Positions 36,277 through 45,562 are shown, counted from the stretch's first letter. The stretch is DNA of 64,000 nucleotides from Nitratireductor kimnyeongensis (GCF_019891395.1 NZ_CP078143.1:310001-374000); one strand, 5' to 3'. Made by a program: numbers and translations. The notes: generated from the sequence alone by a model not told the origin.

Positions 36277-38172
36277 ATGTATTTGGAAGGCGGAACGACA
36301 CAGGGCGAGGCCACATCGCAGGAGCGGCGCGCAGCCGATCAGCCGCGCCGGCGCCTGCTCGGTCATGTGGTTCACTGCGATGGTGCCCGTGCAACCATTG
36401 CTGCCGATACCGAAACAGACGATGCAGATCAGTCGAATTACTGGACTGTCGGCAAGATGATTTCCATCAATATGGGAACGACGCGTACTGTCGGTCTCGT
36501 CTATGCCGTCGAACGGCCGCAACATCGTTGGCGCGACGGCGAAGCCAATCCCATAGCCATCTCCGTCGAACTCGTTGGCGAGGTCCGGGATCGTGGTACA
36601 GAACCCGTCTTCGACCGAGGCATCACCGAGTATCCTCATATCGGTGCGCCAGCCCATCGTATTCGTTCACGCGACTTGAAGGCAGTGTATGACCTTGCGG
36701 GACGCCAGCAAGCGGTCATCGGAAAATTGTCGCAGGACGAAGCCATCGACGCGTGTATCGCTGTCGACGATACGCTCAATCGCCACTTCGCGGTCGTCGG
36801 CACCACGGGCGTGGGCAAGTCGTCCGCTGTTTCTCTTCTTCTTCGCAAAACCATCGCTTCCCGTCCCGACCTGCGGGTGCTGATCCTCGACCCGCACAAC
36901 GAGTTCGCCTCCGCGCTGCCCGAACATGCGGTTCGGGTCGATACAAACACGCTCGACCTCCCCTTTTGGCTGTTTCGCCTGGAAGAGCTCGTGGAAGTTC
37001 TCTTCAGGGGGCGCGAACCCGTTTCCGAAGAGGTGGAGCTCCTGCGCGACCTCATTCCCCTCGCCAAGCATCTCTATCGAAATCCCGGCACGGCGGCTGC
37101 GCTGCGGCGCAACAACGATGCGGGCGGCCTGACGGCCGACACTCCCGTGCCTTACCGTATGGCCGATGTGCTCAAGGAGATCGATGAACGGATCGGTCAG
37201 CTCGAAAACAAGGTGGAACGCCCCCTTTACCGCAGCCTGAAAACGCGCATCGAAGCAGCTATCAACGACCCGCGCTACCGCTTCATGTTCGCTGCCCGGG
37301 TTATCGAAGACACGATCCACGAGACCATCGGCAGGCTTTTTCGTGTCCCGAGCCACGGCAAGACCGTGACCTGCTTCGAAATGGCGGGCATGCCATCGGA
37401 AGTGGTCAACTCTGTCTGCTCGGTCATGGCGCGTCTCGCCTTTGACCTGGCACTGTGGAGCGAAGGGAAGCTCAATCTTCTTGTCGTCTGCGAAGAGGCG
37501 CATCGCTACATGCCGGCCGATCCGCGCCTTGGCTTCGCACCCACGCGCCATGCGTTGGCGCGCATCGCGAAGGAAGGTCGCAAATACGGTTGTTATCTCG
37601 GCGTGGTGACCCAACGTCCGGGCGAGCTCGACCCAACGGTTCTCTCGCAGTGCTCCACTGTCTTCGCCATGCGGCTCGCCAATGATCAGGACCAGGCGAT
37701 TATCCGTTCCGCGATTGCGGATTCGTCCGCCTCCATGCTCTCCTTCCTGTCTGCCATGGGCCGTCGGGAGGCGATTGCCTTTGGCGAAGGTGTGGCGACG
37801 ACCATGCGTATGAAGTTCGAATCTCTTCCGCCACATGCCTTGCCCGGCGTTCGTGACAACGACAGGCACAAGGCCTCCAATCCCGAAGAGATTGATCGCG
37901 AAGTGGACCTCGCATCCATCGTCAACCGCTTGCGAGACACCGGGCGCGCTCCCCGCGGGCAGGTGGAGGCATCTCCGAATATCGGGGCGCCTGTCCCTGC
38001 CGGTCTGCAGGCAGGCGATCAGGGTTATTTCGCCGGTCAGGCCTCATACCCGGTCGAAACCGGCACAAGACCGTCGTCAGCCCTCCCCCCGTTGCGTTCC
38101 TCGGATGCATCGTCGCTCGCGCGCTATACAGGCGCGGCGCCCCTGCCCCGAGGAAAATTCGGGACCCGTTGA
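36277..38172 (+). CDS. HerA-like ATPase (HAS-barrel plus FtsK/HerA P-loop domain)
   Basis: A 631-residue ATPase of the HerA/DUF87 group. An N-terminal HAS-barrel-like region (about 25-120, RRLLGHVVHCDGARATIAAD and later WTVGKMISINMGTTRTVGLV) precedes the P-loop HFAVVGTTGVGKSSAVSLLL (about 169-188). A helical insertion follows, then Walker B LNLLVVCEEAHRYMP and the arginine-finger region IAKEGRKYGCYLGVVTQRPG. In archaea HerA is a hexameric DNA pump acting with the nuclease NurA in end resection; no NurA or other partner gene is present here. The roughly 100-residue C-terminal tail is low complexity. Bacterial members are widespread and mostly uncharacterised. Confidence 0.85.
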   Translation: MYLEGGTTQGEATSQERRAADQPRRRLLGHVVHCDGARATIAADTETDDADQSNYWTVGKMISINMGTTRTVGLVYAVERPQHRWRDGEANPIAISVELVGEVRDRGTEPVFDRGITEYPHIGAPAHRIRSRDLKAVYDLAGRQQAVIGKLSQDEAIDACIAVDDTLNRHFAVVGTTGVGKSSAVSLLLRKTIASRPDLRVLILDPHNEFASALPEHAVRVDTNTLDLPFWLFRLEELVEVLFRGREPVSEEVELLRDLIPLAKHLYRNPGTAAALRRNNDAGGLTADTPVPYRMADVLKEIDERIGQLENKVERPLYRSLKTRIEAAINDPRYRFMFAARVIEDTIHETIGRLFRVPSHGKTVTCFEMAGMPSEVVNSVCSVMARLAFDLALWSEGKLNLLVVCEEAHRYMPADPRLGFAPTRHALARIAKEGRKYGCYLGVVTQRPGELDPTVLSQCSTVFAMRLANDQDQAIIRSAIADSSASMLSFLSAMGRREAIAFGEGVATTMRMKFESLPPHALPGVRDNDRHKASNPEEIDREVDLASIVNRLRDTGRAPRGQVEASPNIGAPVPAGLQAGDQGYFAGQASYPVETGTRPSSALPPLRSSDASSLARYTGAAPLPRGKFGTR

Positions 38173-38293
38173 TCGGTCAACTGTCCGCACTCAGGACACA
38201 GACACCGTCGTTTCCGCGAAACGCGCAGCGGAGCGAGCGTTTGACGGTTTTGCAAAGCATGTTCTTCGTGATGAGAAAGAGAAGCGCCGCAGC

Positions 38294-39076
38294 TCAGGCG
38301 CAAACCCGATTGCGTCCTAGGCGTTTCGCCTCATAGAGCATCTTGTCGGCGCGTCGATAGAATTCTTCGGCCGATTCCCGACCGTTCCAGATCGATAAGC
38401 CTACACTTATCGTCACCCGAATGTTCACGTTCGAGGTTTCGATAACAAGCGCCCCGACCGCACGTCGAATGCGCTCCGCCAGTTTCACCAGAGATTCATT
38501 GTTCATGTTCGGCGCAACGATGGCGAATTCCTCCCCCCCCATACGCGCCACCACATCGTGATAACGTGTCAGGTCTTTCAGGCAACGCGCCACTGCGCGC
38601 AGCACTTCATCTCCCACATCATGACCGTGCGTGTCGTTCACCTGCTTGAAGTGGTCGAGATCGAGCACCATCAGCCCGACGGGTTTTTCAATACGGCGGA
38701 ACTCCTGAAGATATTCCCGCAGTGCATCGTCGAAAAAGCGCCGGTTCTGCATGCCTGTGAGACTATCTGTCAGCGCGGCGTGCTGGAGGGATTCCGATCG
38801 CGCACTGAGCGTTTCCGTCATCGCCCGCAACTTCCCTTCCTCTTGCACCTGGGTGCGGATCAGCGGATAGATGAAGAACAGGCCAAAAACGGTGGCTGTG
38901 GCAATCAGCACCCCTGAAACGAACAGGAGTTGTATGAAGCTTCCAAGCTGCTGGGGAACAGGAAACGTGCCGATACCGGAGCGTAAAAGCCAGTAGGCGT
39001 AGGCAAGCATTCCACCCGCTCCCAGAACGAGCGAAATGAATACAAAAAACGCCGACTCCGCTTTGTGGAAACGCAT
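38294..39076 (-). CDS. Membrane-bound diguanylate cyclase (GGDEF domain)
   Basis: A 260-residue protein with two transmembrane helices (about 7-27 FFVFISLVLGAGGMLAYAYW and 44-68) and a C-terminal GGDEF domain (about 100-260) that makes cyclic di-GMP from two GTP. The active-site loop reads RMGGEEFAI (GGEEF variant, functional), and the inhibitory I-site RYHD lies five residues before it, so product inhibition is expected. DSLTGMQNRRFFDD opens the domain. The start at 39076 (MRFHKAESAFF) was chosen over a GTG at 39094. The short N-terminus has no recognisable sensor domain. It is convergent with the HerA-like gene. Confidence 0.88.
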   Translation of the reverse strand: MRFHKAESAFFVFISLVLGAGGMLAYAYWLLRSGIGTFPVPQQLGSFIQLLFVSGVLIATATVFGLFFIYPLIRTQVQEEGKLRAMTETLSARSESLQHAALTDSLTGMQNRRFFDDALREYLQEFRRIEKPVGLMVLDLDHFKQVNDTHGHDVGDEVLRAVARCLKDLTRYHDVVARMGGEEFAIVAPNMNNESLVKLAERIRRAVGALVIETSNVNIRVTISVGLSIWNGRESAEEFYRRADKMLYEAKRLGRNRVCA

Positions 39077-39164
39077 GCTGGCCCCGAACGACACCCTTTC
39101 AGCCGTTCTCGCACAGCCTTACTTACGCAAGGTTAATCTCCCCAAATAGAAGTCGCGATCACGG

Positions 39165-40109
39165 CTATTTGAGATTGTTTTTGATGAGGGCGATAAGATC
39201 CTCGGCTGAATTTGTGTGCCTGCCCATGGGCAGCCTCAACCACCGATCGTCAAGCTGATGCCGAAACCAGGTCGCCTGCCTCTTGGAATAACGGCGCGTA
39301 GCGGTTTTTGCTCGTGTGACGGCCTGCTCCAGAGTGCACTCACTCCGCAGATAGGCTGCCAGTTCGGGGACACCGATGGCCTTCATCGCAGGAAGGGATG
39401 CGGCAAGATCAAGCGCAAGGAGAGCTGCGACTTCCTCGAGGGCGCCGTCCGCTACCATACTGTCGAACCGACGCTCTATGCGATCAACCACAAAAGAGCG
39501 CTCCGGTTCAAGAACGATACAGGTGCAGTCCTCCCGCGAGAGCAATGGTTCGGTTGTTTCGTTTTGCCAGGCGCTCAGCGCCTTGCCCGTTGCATCGTGA
39601 ACCTCCAGGGCGCGTGTGATACGCTGCCCGTCTGTGGAACCGATCGCGGCTGCCGCCACGGCATCACGCTCCGAAAGGAGACTGTGAAGCGCTTCGGGTC
39701 CTTCATCGGCAAGACGCTTCCGCCAGCGAATGCGCACGGGCTCCGGCACCGGCGGCGTCGGTGCGATTCCATCGAGAAGTGCACGAAAATAAAGCCCAGT
39801 GCCGCCCACAAAGATCGGGCGGCGATCCTTCAGAACATCCGTATCGAGCAGCCTGGAAACATCGTCCAGCCAGGCCCCTGTCGAATAGGCGACGGAAGGC
39901 GAGACATGACCATAGAGATGATGCGGCACCCTCCCCAGGTCATCTGCCCCCGGCCGGGCCGAGAGAACCCGTAGCATGTCATAGACCTGCATGGAGTCGG
40001 CATTGATGATCGCTCCCCCAACCTCCAGGGCCAGGCGCAGCGCCAGCGCAGACTTGCCGCTGGCCGTTGGCCCGGCTATCAGGATCGCATCGTTCAGCAT
40101 GCCTGCCAT
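39165..40109 (-). CDS. miaA: tRNA dimethylallyltransferase
   Basis: Adds a dimethylallyl group to A37 of tRNAs reading UNN codons. The 314-residue protein has the P-loop ILIAGPTASGKSALALRLAL (about 8-27), INADSMQVYDMLRVLSARPG (about 36-55), PIFVGGTGLYFRALLDG and the C-terminal SKRQATWFRHQL motif. The start at 40109 has GGGAG 5 bases upstream. It is divergent from serB with only 21 bases between the two start codons, a linkage that is common in Hyphomicrobiales. Confidence 0.95.
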   Translation of the reverse strand: MAGMLNDAILIAGPTASGKSALALRLALEVGGAIINADSMQVYDMLRVLSARPGADDLGRVPHHLYGHVSPSVAYSTGAWLDDVSRLLDTDVLKDRRPIFVGGTGLYFRALLDGIAPTPPVPEPVRIRWRKRLADEGPEALHSLLSERDAVAAAAIGSTDGQRITRALEVHDATGKALSAWQNETTEPLLSREDCTCIVLEPERSFVVDRIERRFDSMVADGALEEVAALLALDLAASLPAMKAIGVPELAAYLRSECTLEQAVTRAKTATRRYSKRQATWFRHQLDDRWLRLPMGRHTNSAEDLIALIKNNLK

Positions 40110-40130
40110 TCAAGCTCCCGGAAAGCGCCC

Positions 40131-41018
40131 ATGTCCCTCGTAGCCACCCTCATCTCACATCCGAAAAAACGCGCATTGACGCCGGACGTTGCGACTATGG
40201 CCATGAAGGCGCTCGATGCAAGCGCCATCGACTGGCTGGGGGAAAACCTCGCTTGTGATATCGTCCTGAAGCCAGGCATTGAGCCGAAAGCAGCGGATGC
40301 CATCCTGCGCGAAGCCCTCATCGATAGACCCGTGGACATAGCAGTGCAGAATGCTATGGGCCGTCGCAAAAAATTGCTGATCGCCGACATGGATTCAACC
40401 ATGATCGATCAGGAATGCATCGACGAGCTTGCAGCCGAACTCGGGCTCAAGGAAGCTGTTGCGGAGATAACCCGTCGCGCAATGAATGGCGAGATCGCAT
40501 TTGAGCCCGCACTGGAAGAACGCGTCGCTTTGCTCAAGGGCTTGTCCCTCGATGTCATCGACAGCGTTATTGAAAAACGCATCACGCTCGCTTCCGGCGG
40601 CCGGACACTGGTTGCCACGATGAAGGCGTCCGGTGCTTTCACCGCCCTGGTGTCGGGCGGCTTCGAGCAGTTCACCGGACCCGTGGGCAAAAAACTCGGT
40701 TTTGACACCCAACAGGCAAATCGGCTCCTCACGCACGAGGGCAAGCTCAGTGGTGAGGTGGCAAGGCCCATTCTGGGCCGTGCTGCCAAGGCGGAAGCAC
40801 TTGATCGCCTCGCCGCACAGCATGGCATTTCTCGGCAGGACGTGCTGGCGGTCGGCGATGGGGCCAACGATCTCGACATGATCGAGCGGGCAGGCCTCGG
40901 CGTGGCACTTCATGCCAAGCCCGCCGTTGCCGCGCAGGCCGGTGTGCGCATCGACCACGCAGACCTCACAGCACTCCTGTTCCTGCAAGGTTTTCGGGAG
41001 AAGGAATTCGTCCAATGA
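40131..41018 (+). CDS. serB: Phosphoserine phosphatase
   Basis: HAD-superfamily phosphatase for the last step of serine synthesis. The 295-residue protein has an N-terminal ACT-like region (about 1-75), then the nucleophile loop KKLLIADMDSTMIDQECIDE with D86 and D88, the LASGGRTLVATMKASGAFTA-LVSGGF motif II/III block and the metal-binding VLAVGDGANDLDMI. All catalytic residues are intact. It overlaps the next gene by four bases (ATGA), so the acetyltransferase is translationally coupled to it. Divergent from miaA. Confidence 0.95.
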   Translation: MSLVATLISHPKKRALTPDVATMAMKALDASAIDWLGENLACDIVLKPGIEPKAADAILREALIDRPVDIAVQNAMGRRKKLLIADMDSTMIDQECIDELAAELGLKEAVAEITRRAMNGEIAFEPALEERVALLKGLSLDVIDSVIEKRITLASGGRTLVATMKASGAFTALVSGGFEQFTGPVGKKLGFDTQQANRLLTHEGKLSGEVARPILGRAAKAEALDRLAAQHGISRQDVLAVGDGANDLDMIERAGLGVALHAKPAVAAQAGVRIDHADLTALLFLQGFREKEFVQ

Positions 41019-41578
41019 TCCTCCTGGAGACCGACCGTCTGGTCCTGCGCAATTGGAGCGAGGAAGATCGACCGTTTTTCCATCGCATCAATTCCGATGA
41101 CACGATCATGGAGTTCTTCCCTTTCCGCAGGAACCGCGAAGAGGCGGATGCGGTCATGGACCGGATTCGTGACGGCATCGCGAAGAATGGCTTCGGGTTC
41201 GCGGCGGCAGCCCTGAAAAGCACTGGCCGGCCGATCGGGTTTGTGGGGCTGCACGAGACATCCGGCCTCGCCAACCTGCCGGCTGGGTCCGTTGAAATCG
41301 GCTGGCGGCTGGCACCGGAATTCTGGGGCAATGGTTATGTAACCGAAGCCGCCCGCGCATGGCTCGATTTTGGTTTCGACACGCTCGACCTTGAGGAAAT
41401 CGTCTCTTTCGCAGTGACAGACAATCATCGCTCCATCGCGGTTATGCGCCGTATCGGCATGCACCAGGATGAAGCCGGCTCCTTCGATCATCCTGGTGTT
41501 CCAGAGAGCCACCCGCATCTGAAACCCCATGCGCTCTATCGGCTGACGCGGTCGGACTGGCGGGCGGCGCGCCAATAA
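41015..41578 (+). CDS. GNAT family N-acetyltransferase (RimJ/RimL type)
   Basis: A 187-residue GCN5-related acetyltransferase of the RimJ/RimL group that acetylates ribosomal proteins, amines or small molecules. The opening MILLETDRLVLRNWSEEDRP and the GSVEIGWRLAPEFWGNGYVT acetyl-CoA-binding segment (about 95-112), followed by EAARAWLDFGF, are the usual signatures. It starts inside the serB stop (ATGA overlap). The substrate is unknown. Co-occurrence of serB and a GNAT enzyme may reflect simple operon packing. Confidence 0.88.
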   Translation: MILLETDRLVLRNWSEEDRPFFHRINSDDTIMEFFPFRRNREEADAVMDRIRDGIAKNGFGFAAAALKSTGRPIGFVGLHETSGLANLPAGSVEIGWRLAPEFWGNGYVTEAARAWLDFGFDTLDLEEIVSFAVTDNHRSIAVMRRIGMHQDEAGSFDHPGVPESHPHLKPHALYRLTRSDWRAARQ

Positions 41579-41608
41579 AAATGGCCCGGTGGTCACTCCC
41601 ACCGGGCC
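41576..41608 (-). terminator. Strong hairpin between convergent GNAT and degP genes
   Basis: GGCCCGGTGG and CCACCGGGCC form a 10-bp stem around TCACTC (41583-41608). On the minus strand it is followed by ATTTTTATT, giving a rho-independent terminator for degP; the T-rich GTTTGATTT on the other side makes it likely bidirectional. Confidence 0.8.
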
Positions 41609-41637
41609 GCGTTTGATTTGACGTAAGCAACCGACGC

Positions 41638-43137
41638 TCAGTCCATCCGCAAAGTGACGAAACGCAGCTCACCATTCTTTGAGGCCAGCATCAGCAGTGC
41701 GTTACGGCGCCCCTGCCCTTTCAGCTCTTCGAGCCGGTCCAGCGCTTCCTTGGGTGTCGAGACCGTAGCCTGCGCGATCTCCACGATGACGTCGCCCGCG
41801 GCCACACCCTTCGTGGATGCTGGCGACCCCTCATCAACCTTGGTGATCACCACACCGCTTACATCGGCGGAAACTTCAAACTGCTCTCGCAGTTGATCAT
41901 CCAGCGCGGCCATGTGCATTCCAAGAACAGCCGCCGACGACACCGCCTCGCTGCCGCCGGCAGACTTATCCTCCGGCGTCTCGGCAGAAGCCAGTTTCTC
42001 GCCGTCTTCGAGCCGTCCGAGTGTCACCCGCACGGTTTCCTCCTCGCCCTTGCGGACCACGACGACGTCCACGGCCTTGCCAACCGGGCTCTCGGCAACG
42101 ATGCGCGGCAGTTCGCGCACATTGTCGACAGTCTTCCCGTCGAACTCCACGATAACGTCACCGGGCTGAATGGAGCCGTCATCCACCGGGCCGCCTTCTA
42201 TGACACCGCTCACCATCGCGCCCATGGCTTTGTCCATGCCCAGGCTTTCGGCGATTTCGTCCGTGACTTCCTGGATGCGCACACCCAGCCAACCGCGCCG
42301 TGTCTCGCCGAATTCGCGCAACTGGTCCACCACCTTGATGGCCAGAGCCGAGGGGATGGAGAAGCCGATGCCGATGGAGCCGCCCGTGGGCGAAATGATC
42401 GCCGTGTTGATGCCGATCACTTCCCCGTCCATGTTGAAAAGCGGGCCGCCGGAATTGCCACGATTGATGGCCGCATCCGTCTGGATGAAATCGTCATAGG
42501 GACCGGAGCCAATTTCACGGTTGCGCGCCGAGACGATCCCGACAGTCACCGTTCCGCCCAGTCCGAACGGATTGCCGATCGCCATCACCCAATCGCCAAT
42601 CCGCATTTTGTCGGAATCTCCGAACGGAACATCCTGCAATTTGCGCTTGCTCGGGTCGATCTTCAGCACAGCCAGATCGGTCTTGGTGTCAACGCCCAGC
42701 AGTTCGGCGTCGAGTTTACCGCCGTCGGTGAAATTGACGACGATTTCGTCTGCGCCGGAGATGACGTGGTTGTTCGTGACGACGATGCCTTCTTCCGCAT
42801 CGATCACGAAGCCAGAACCCAGAGACTGCGCTTGACGCGGTCCCTGCTCATGTTCGGGCTCGTCCTGGAAGAAATCGTCGAAAAACTCCTGCAGCGGAGA
42901 GCCTTCCGGCAGCTTTGGCAATGGAACACGACCCGACCCGCCACCATCCGTGGAACGTGAGGTGGAAATGTTGACCACCGCGCCGGCCAGCCCCTCAGCC
43001 AGGTCTGCCACGGAAGCCGGGCCTTCCGCCCTGGCCTCCTGTGCCAGGATCAACGGAGTGGAGCTGAGACCACCCAGCGCGATCAGCGCGGCGACCGGTG
43101 CCACCCGCGTGGCGCGTAAAATCTTTGTCGGGAACAT
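41638..43137 (-). CDS. degP: Periplasmic Do-like serine protease (DegP/HtrA)
   Basis: Periplasmic quality-control protease/chaperone of 499 residues. Signal sequence MFPTKILRATRVAPVAALIA to about AQEARAEG; trypsin-like domain with catalytic His in VVTNNHVISGADE, Asp in DTKTDLAVLKI and Ser in RGNSGGPLFN; then two PDZ domains (about 280-370 with GWLGVRIQEV, and 400-499 with GVVITKVDEGSPASTKGVAA). A linker rich in Glu, Ser and Gly separates them. It lies downstream of hflK-hflC-DUF2065, the conserved alpha- and gammaproteobacterial cluster in which membrane and periplasmic proteolysis are grouped. A hairpin at 43287-43323 may separate it from that operon. Confidence 0.93.
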   Translation of the reverse strand: MFPTKILRATRVAPVAALIALGGLSSTPLILAQEARAEGPASVADLAEGLAGAVVNISTSRSTDGGGSGRVPLPKLPEGSPLQEFFDDFFQDEPEHEQGPRQAQSLGSGFVIDAEEGIVVTNNHVISGADEIVVNFTDGGKLDAELLGVDTKTDLAVLKIDPSKRKLQDVPFGDSDKMRIGDWVMAIGNPFGLGGTVTVGIVSARNREIGSGPYDDFIQTDAAINRGNSGGPLFNMDGEVIGINTAIISPTGGSIGIGFSIPSALAIKVVDQLREFGETRRGWLGVRIQEVTDEIAESLGMDKAMGAMVSGVIEGGPVDDGSIQPGDVIVEFDGKTVDNVRELPRIVAESPVGKAVDVVVVRKGEEETVRVTLGRLEDGEKLASAETPEDKSAGGSEAVSSAAVLGMHMAALDDQLREQFEVSADVSGVVITKVDEGSPASTKGVAAGDVIVEIAQATVSTPKEALDRLEELKGQGRRNALLMLASKNGELRFVTLRMD

Positions 43138-43286
43138 TGAGAGCGTTTCTCCAGATGGCTTGCTTGGTGGAACGGCCCGTAGCTGGAACGGTAAACCGGC
43201 ACCCTAGCGGAACTTTGAGCTCAACACTGCCTGGATTCCATTAACAGGCATTTCACATCTGTATGATTGGGCCTGATTACGGCACG

Positions 43287-43323
43287 TTTGCGGCCCACAC
43301 GGGAATTCCATGCGGGCCGCAAA
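43287..43323 (-). terminator. Hairpin between DUF2065 and degP
   Basis: TTTGCGGCCC (43287-43296) and GGGCCGCAAA (43314-43323) form a 10-bp stem with a 17-base loop, starting 5 bases after the DUF2065 stop. No clean T-run follows, so it could be a terminator or processing hairpin; it reduces but need not stop read-through into degP. Confidence 0.5.
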
Positions 43324-43328
43324 CTGTT

Positions 43329-43514
43329 TCATCCTCGAACGAGCCAAACCAAGGCCACCCCGAGTACCATGGCCGAAATGCCCGCCGTGCGAAGCGCGCT
43401 GTCCGGCATTTCGAGAACCTGCTCGGCCAGTTTTCTGGCCAGCCTCGGCATGCCGCCATAGACCAGACCCTCGATGACGAGAACCAGGCCCAGGGCGGCA
43501 ATGAAATCGCTCAT
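43329..43514 (-). CDS. DUF2065 family small membrane protein
   Basis: A 61-residue protein with two hydrophobic helices: FIAALGLVLVIEGLVYGGMP at the N-terminus and AGISAMVLGVALVWLVRG at the C-terminus, linked by ARKLAEQVLEMPDSALR. This is the DUF2065 pattern, which is regularly found next to hflC. It begins 12 bases after the hflC stop. A role in the HflKC-FtsH complex is a reasonable guess from linkage only. Confidence 0.85.
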   Translation of the reverse strand: MSDFIAALGLVLVIEGLVYGGMPRLARKLAEQVLEMPDSALRTAGISAMVLGVALVWLVRG

Positions 43515-43526
43515 GTCAGCCGCCGG

Positions 43527-44456
43527 TCACTGTCCGGTGGTCGCGCCTTGAGCGGTCGGCGCTGACACGCGGGCCCCACCGCCACTGGAGTCATTGAAGA
43601 AGCGAAAGAACTCCGAATCAGGCGACAGAAGCATGGTGGTGCCGTCGGGGTTCAACGCCTGCTGATAGGCATTCATCGAGCGATAGAACTCGAAAAAGTC
43701 CTCATCGCGTGAGAATGCTTCAGCGAAGATCGCGTTCCGCTCGGCTTCACCCTCACCACGAAGGATCTCCGATTCGCGCTGCGCGGCAGCCAGAATCTCG
43801 ACCACTTCACGATCGGCACGGGCACGAATGCGGGCTGCGGCCTCACGACCACGGGCACGCAGACGTTCAGCCTCCGCCAGACGCTCCGCCTTCATGCGGT
43901 CATAGGTCTGTTGCGAGACCTCGGCCGTCAGGTCGGTCCGCCGAATGCGCACGTCCTCGATCTCCAGCCCCAGCGATGCCGCGGCAGGCCGCAGTTCCTC
44001 GGCCACTTCACGCATCATGGATGCACGCTCTTCCGAAAGAGCCGCCTCGAAGCCACGCAGACCGTAGACCCGGCGCAGGGCCGCATCAAGACGGGTCCGC
44101 AGCCGCTGTTCAGCCAGTGCTACACTGCCCGAAACCGTCTGACGGAACCTGCGCGGATCGTTGATCGAATAGGCGATGAACGCATCCACCTCGTAGAACT
44201 TGCCGCCCGAGACCTGCACGCGGATATCGTCAAGATCGAAACGCATGATGCGGTCCTCGATGATCTGGACATTGTCCGCCTCGACAAAAGCGAAGGGCAG
44301 CTTGAAATAGAGGCCGGGTTCGGTCTTCACGTCGACGATTTCACCGAAACGAAGAACAATGGCCTGCTGCCGCTCATTGACGACGAAAATCGCCGAATAG
44401 AGCAGGAAGAGCAGAACCGCGCCAATGATGACGAGTATGGGAAGACGGTTGGACAT
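43527..44456 (-). CDS. hflC: FtsH protease modulator HflC
   Basis: SPFH/band 7 membrane protein of 309 residues that, with HflK, forms a large periplasmic vault around FtsH and limits its proteolysis. One N-terminal helix (ILVIIGAVLLFLLYSAIFVV, about 7-26) is followed by the SPFH domain with VNERQQAIVLRFGEIVDVKT and the alpha-helical segment LAEAERLRARGREAAARIRA. It begins one base inside the hflK stop (TAATG), indicating coupling. The Gly/Ser-rich C-terminal tail is short. Confidence 0.93.
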   Translation of the reverse strand: MSNRLPILVIIGAVLLFLLYSAIFVVNERQQAIVLRFGEIVDVKTEPGLYFKLPFAFVEADNVQIIEDRIMRFDLDDIRVQVSGGKFYEVDAFIAYSINDPRRFRQTVSGSVALAEQRLRTRLDAALRRVYGLRGFEAALSEERASMMREVAEELRPAAASLGLEIEDVRIRRTDLTAEVSQQTYDRMKAERLAEAERLRARGREAAARIRARADREVVEILAAAQRESEILRGEGEAERNAIFAEAFSRDEDFFEFYRSMNAYQQALNPDGTTMLLSPDSEFFRFFNDSSGGGARVSAPTAQGATTGQ

Positions 44457-45562
44457 TAGTTGCTCCCTCCCGCGGTTCCACGCGGCTGCTGCTGCGATTG
44501 CTGGCGAAGTTCGGGCAATGGCAGATAAGGCACAACGCCCTGTCCGCCATTCTGCTCGACAATCACCTTGTTCGAGCCCTGCAGCACCCCTTCCATCGTC
44601 TCCAGGAACAGACGCTTGCGCGTCACGGCTGGAGCCTTGGCGTATTCATCATAGACGGAGATAAAGCGCTGAGCCTCACCTTCCGCCTCCTGAACGACAC
44701 GGTTCTTGTAAGCGGCCGCCTCTTCGCGGATCTGCGCGGCTTCACCACGCGCCTGACCGAGCTTCTGGTTGGAGTATTGGTTGGATTCCTCCACGAAACG
44801 GTCCTCGTCCTGTTCGGCGCGCTGCACCTCGTCGAACGCATCGGCCACTTCGCGTGGCGGTGCGGCATCCTCGATCGACAGTGCGTTGACCGTCAGCCCC
44901 GTCCCGTATTCGTCGAGCGCGGTCTGGATGGTCACCCGAACATCCTCGGCAATGCCCTGACGATCATCTCGGAAGATGTCCTGTGCCGGGCGCCGGCCGA
45001 CAACCTCACGCATGGCGCTTTCGGCAACCTGGCGCAGCGTCTCGTCGGGGTTGGCGACGTTGAAGAGATAGGCAGCAGGATCGGCAACCTGATAGGCAAC
45101 GGAGAACTTCACATCGACGATGTTCTGGTCGCCAGAAAGCATCAGCCCGCTGGAAGCCCCGCCCCTGGTCTGGCCGATATCCACCAGCCGCTCGGCAACG
45201 GAAGCCTTCTCCACAGTCTCGATCGGCCACCAATGGAAATGCAGACCCGGCTCGGAAAGCTCTGGCTTCGGTTTACCAAAACGCAATTCCACCGCCAGCT
45301 CGTCCGGCTGCACCGTGTAAACGGATTTGAACAGCCACAGACCCGCCAGCGCCAGAAGCACCAGACCGATCATGGCCGGGCTGATACCGCCACCGCCGGG
45401 CAGCGCGTTTTTCAGCCTGTCCTGGCCGCGTTTGATGATCTCTTCCAGATCGGGCGGAGATCCCTGCGGTCCACTCGGCCCACGCGGTCCCTGATCCCAG
45501 GGGCCTCCGTTATTGCCGCCGCCCCAAGGGCCGCCTCCGCCACTTTGATTGTTCCAGGGCAT
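44456..45562 (-). CDS. hflK: FtsH protease activity modulator HflK
   Basis: Partner of HflC, 368 residues. The N-terminal cytoplasmic tail is Gly/Pro/Asn rich (MPWNNQSGGGGPWGGGNNGG and on), then a helix (ISPAMIGLVLLALAGLWLF, about 60-78), the SPFH domain with VQPDELAVELRFGK and SVAYQVADPAAYLFNVANPD, and a long coiled coil (about 230-310, EVQRAEQDEDRFVEESNQYS). The C-terminus is Gln-rich (QQSQQQPRGTAGGSN). SD AAGGA precedes the ATG. It is the first gene of hflK-hflC-DUF2065-degP. Confidence 0.94.
   Translation of the reverse strand: MPWNNQSGGGGPWGGGNNGGPWDQGPRGPSGPQGSPPDLEEIIKRGQDRLKNALPGGGGISPAMIGLVLLALAGLWLFKSVYTVQPDELAVELRFGKPKPELSEPGLHFHWWPIETVEKASVAERLVDIGQTRGGASSGLMLSGDQNIVDVKFSVAYQVADPAAYLFNVANPDETLRQVAESAMREVVGRRPAQDIFRDDRQGIAEDVRVTIQTALDEYGTGLTVNALSIEDAAPPREVADAFDEVQRAEQDEDRFVEESNQYSNQKLGQARGEAAQIREEAAAYKNRVVQEAEGEAQRFISVYDEYAKAPAVTRKRLFLETMEGVLQGSNKVIVEQNGGQGVVPYLPLPELRQQSQQQPRGTAGGSN

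Noticed and set aside
36667..37869. 400-residue open frame antisense to the HerA-like gene
   Set aside because: Same artefact: the forward strand has P-loop, Walker B and Arg-finger motifs; the reverse frame has no family similarity or ribosome site.
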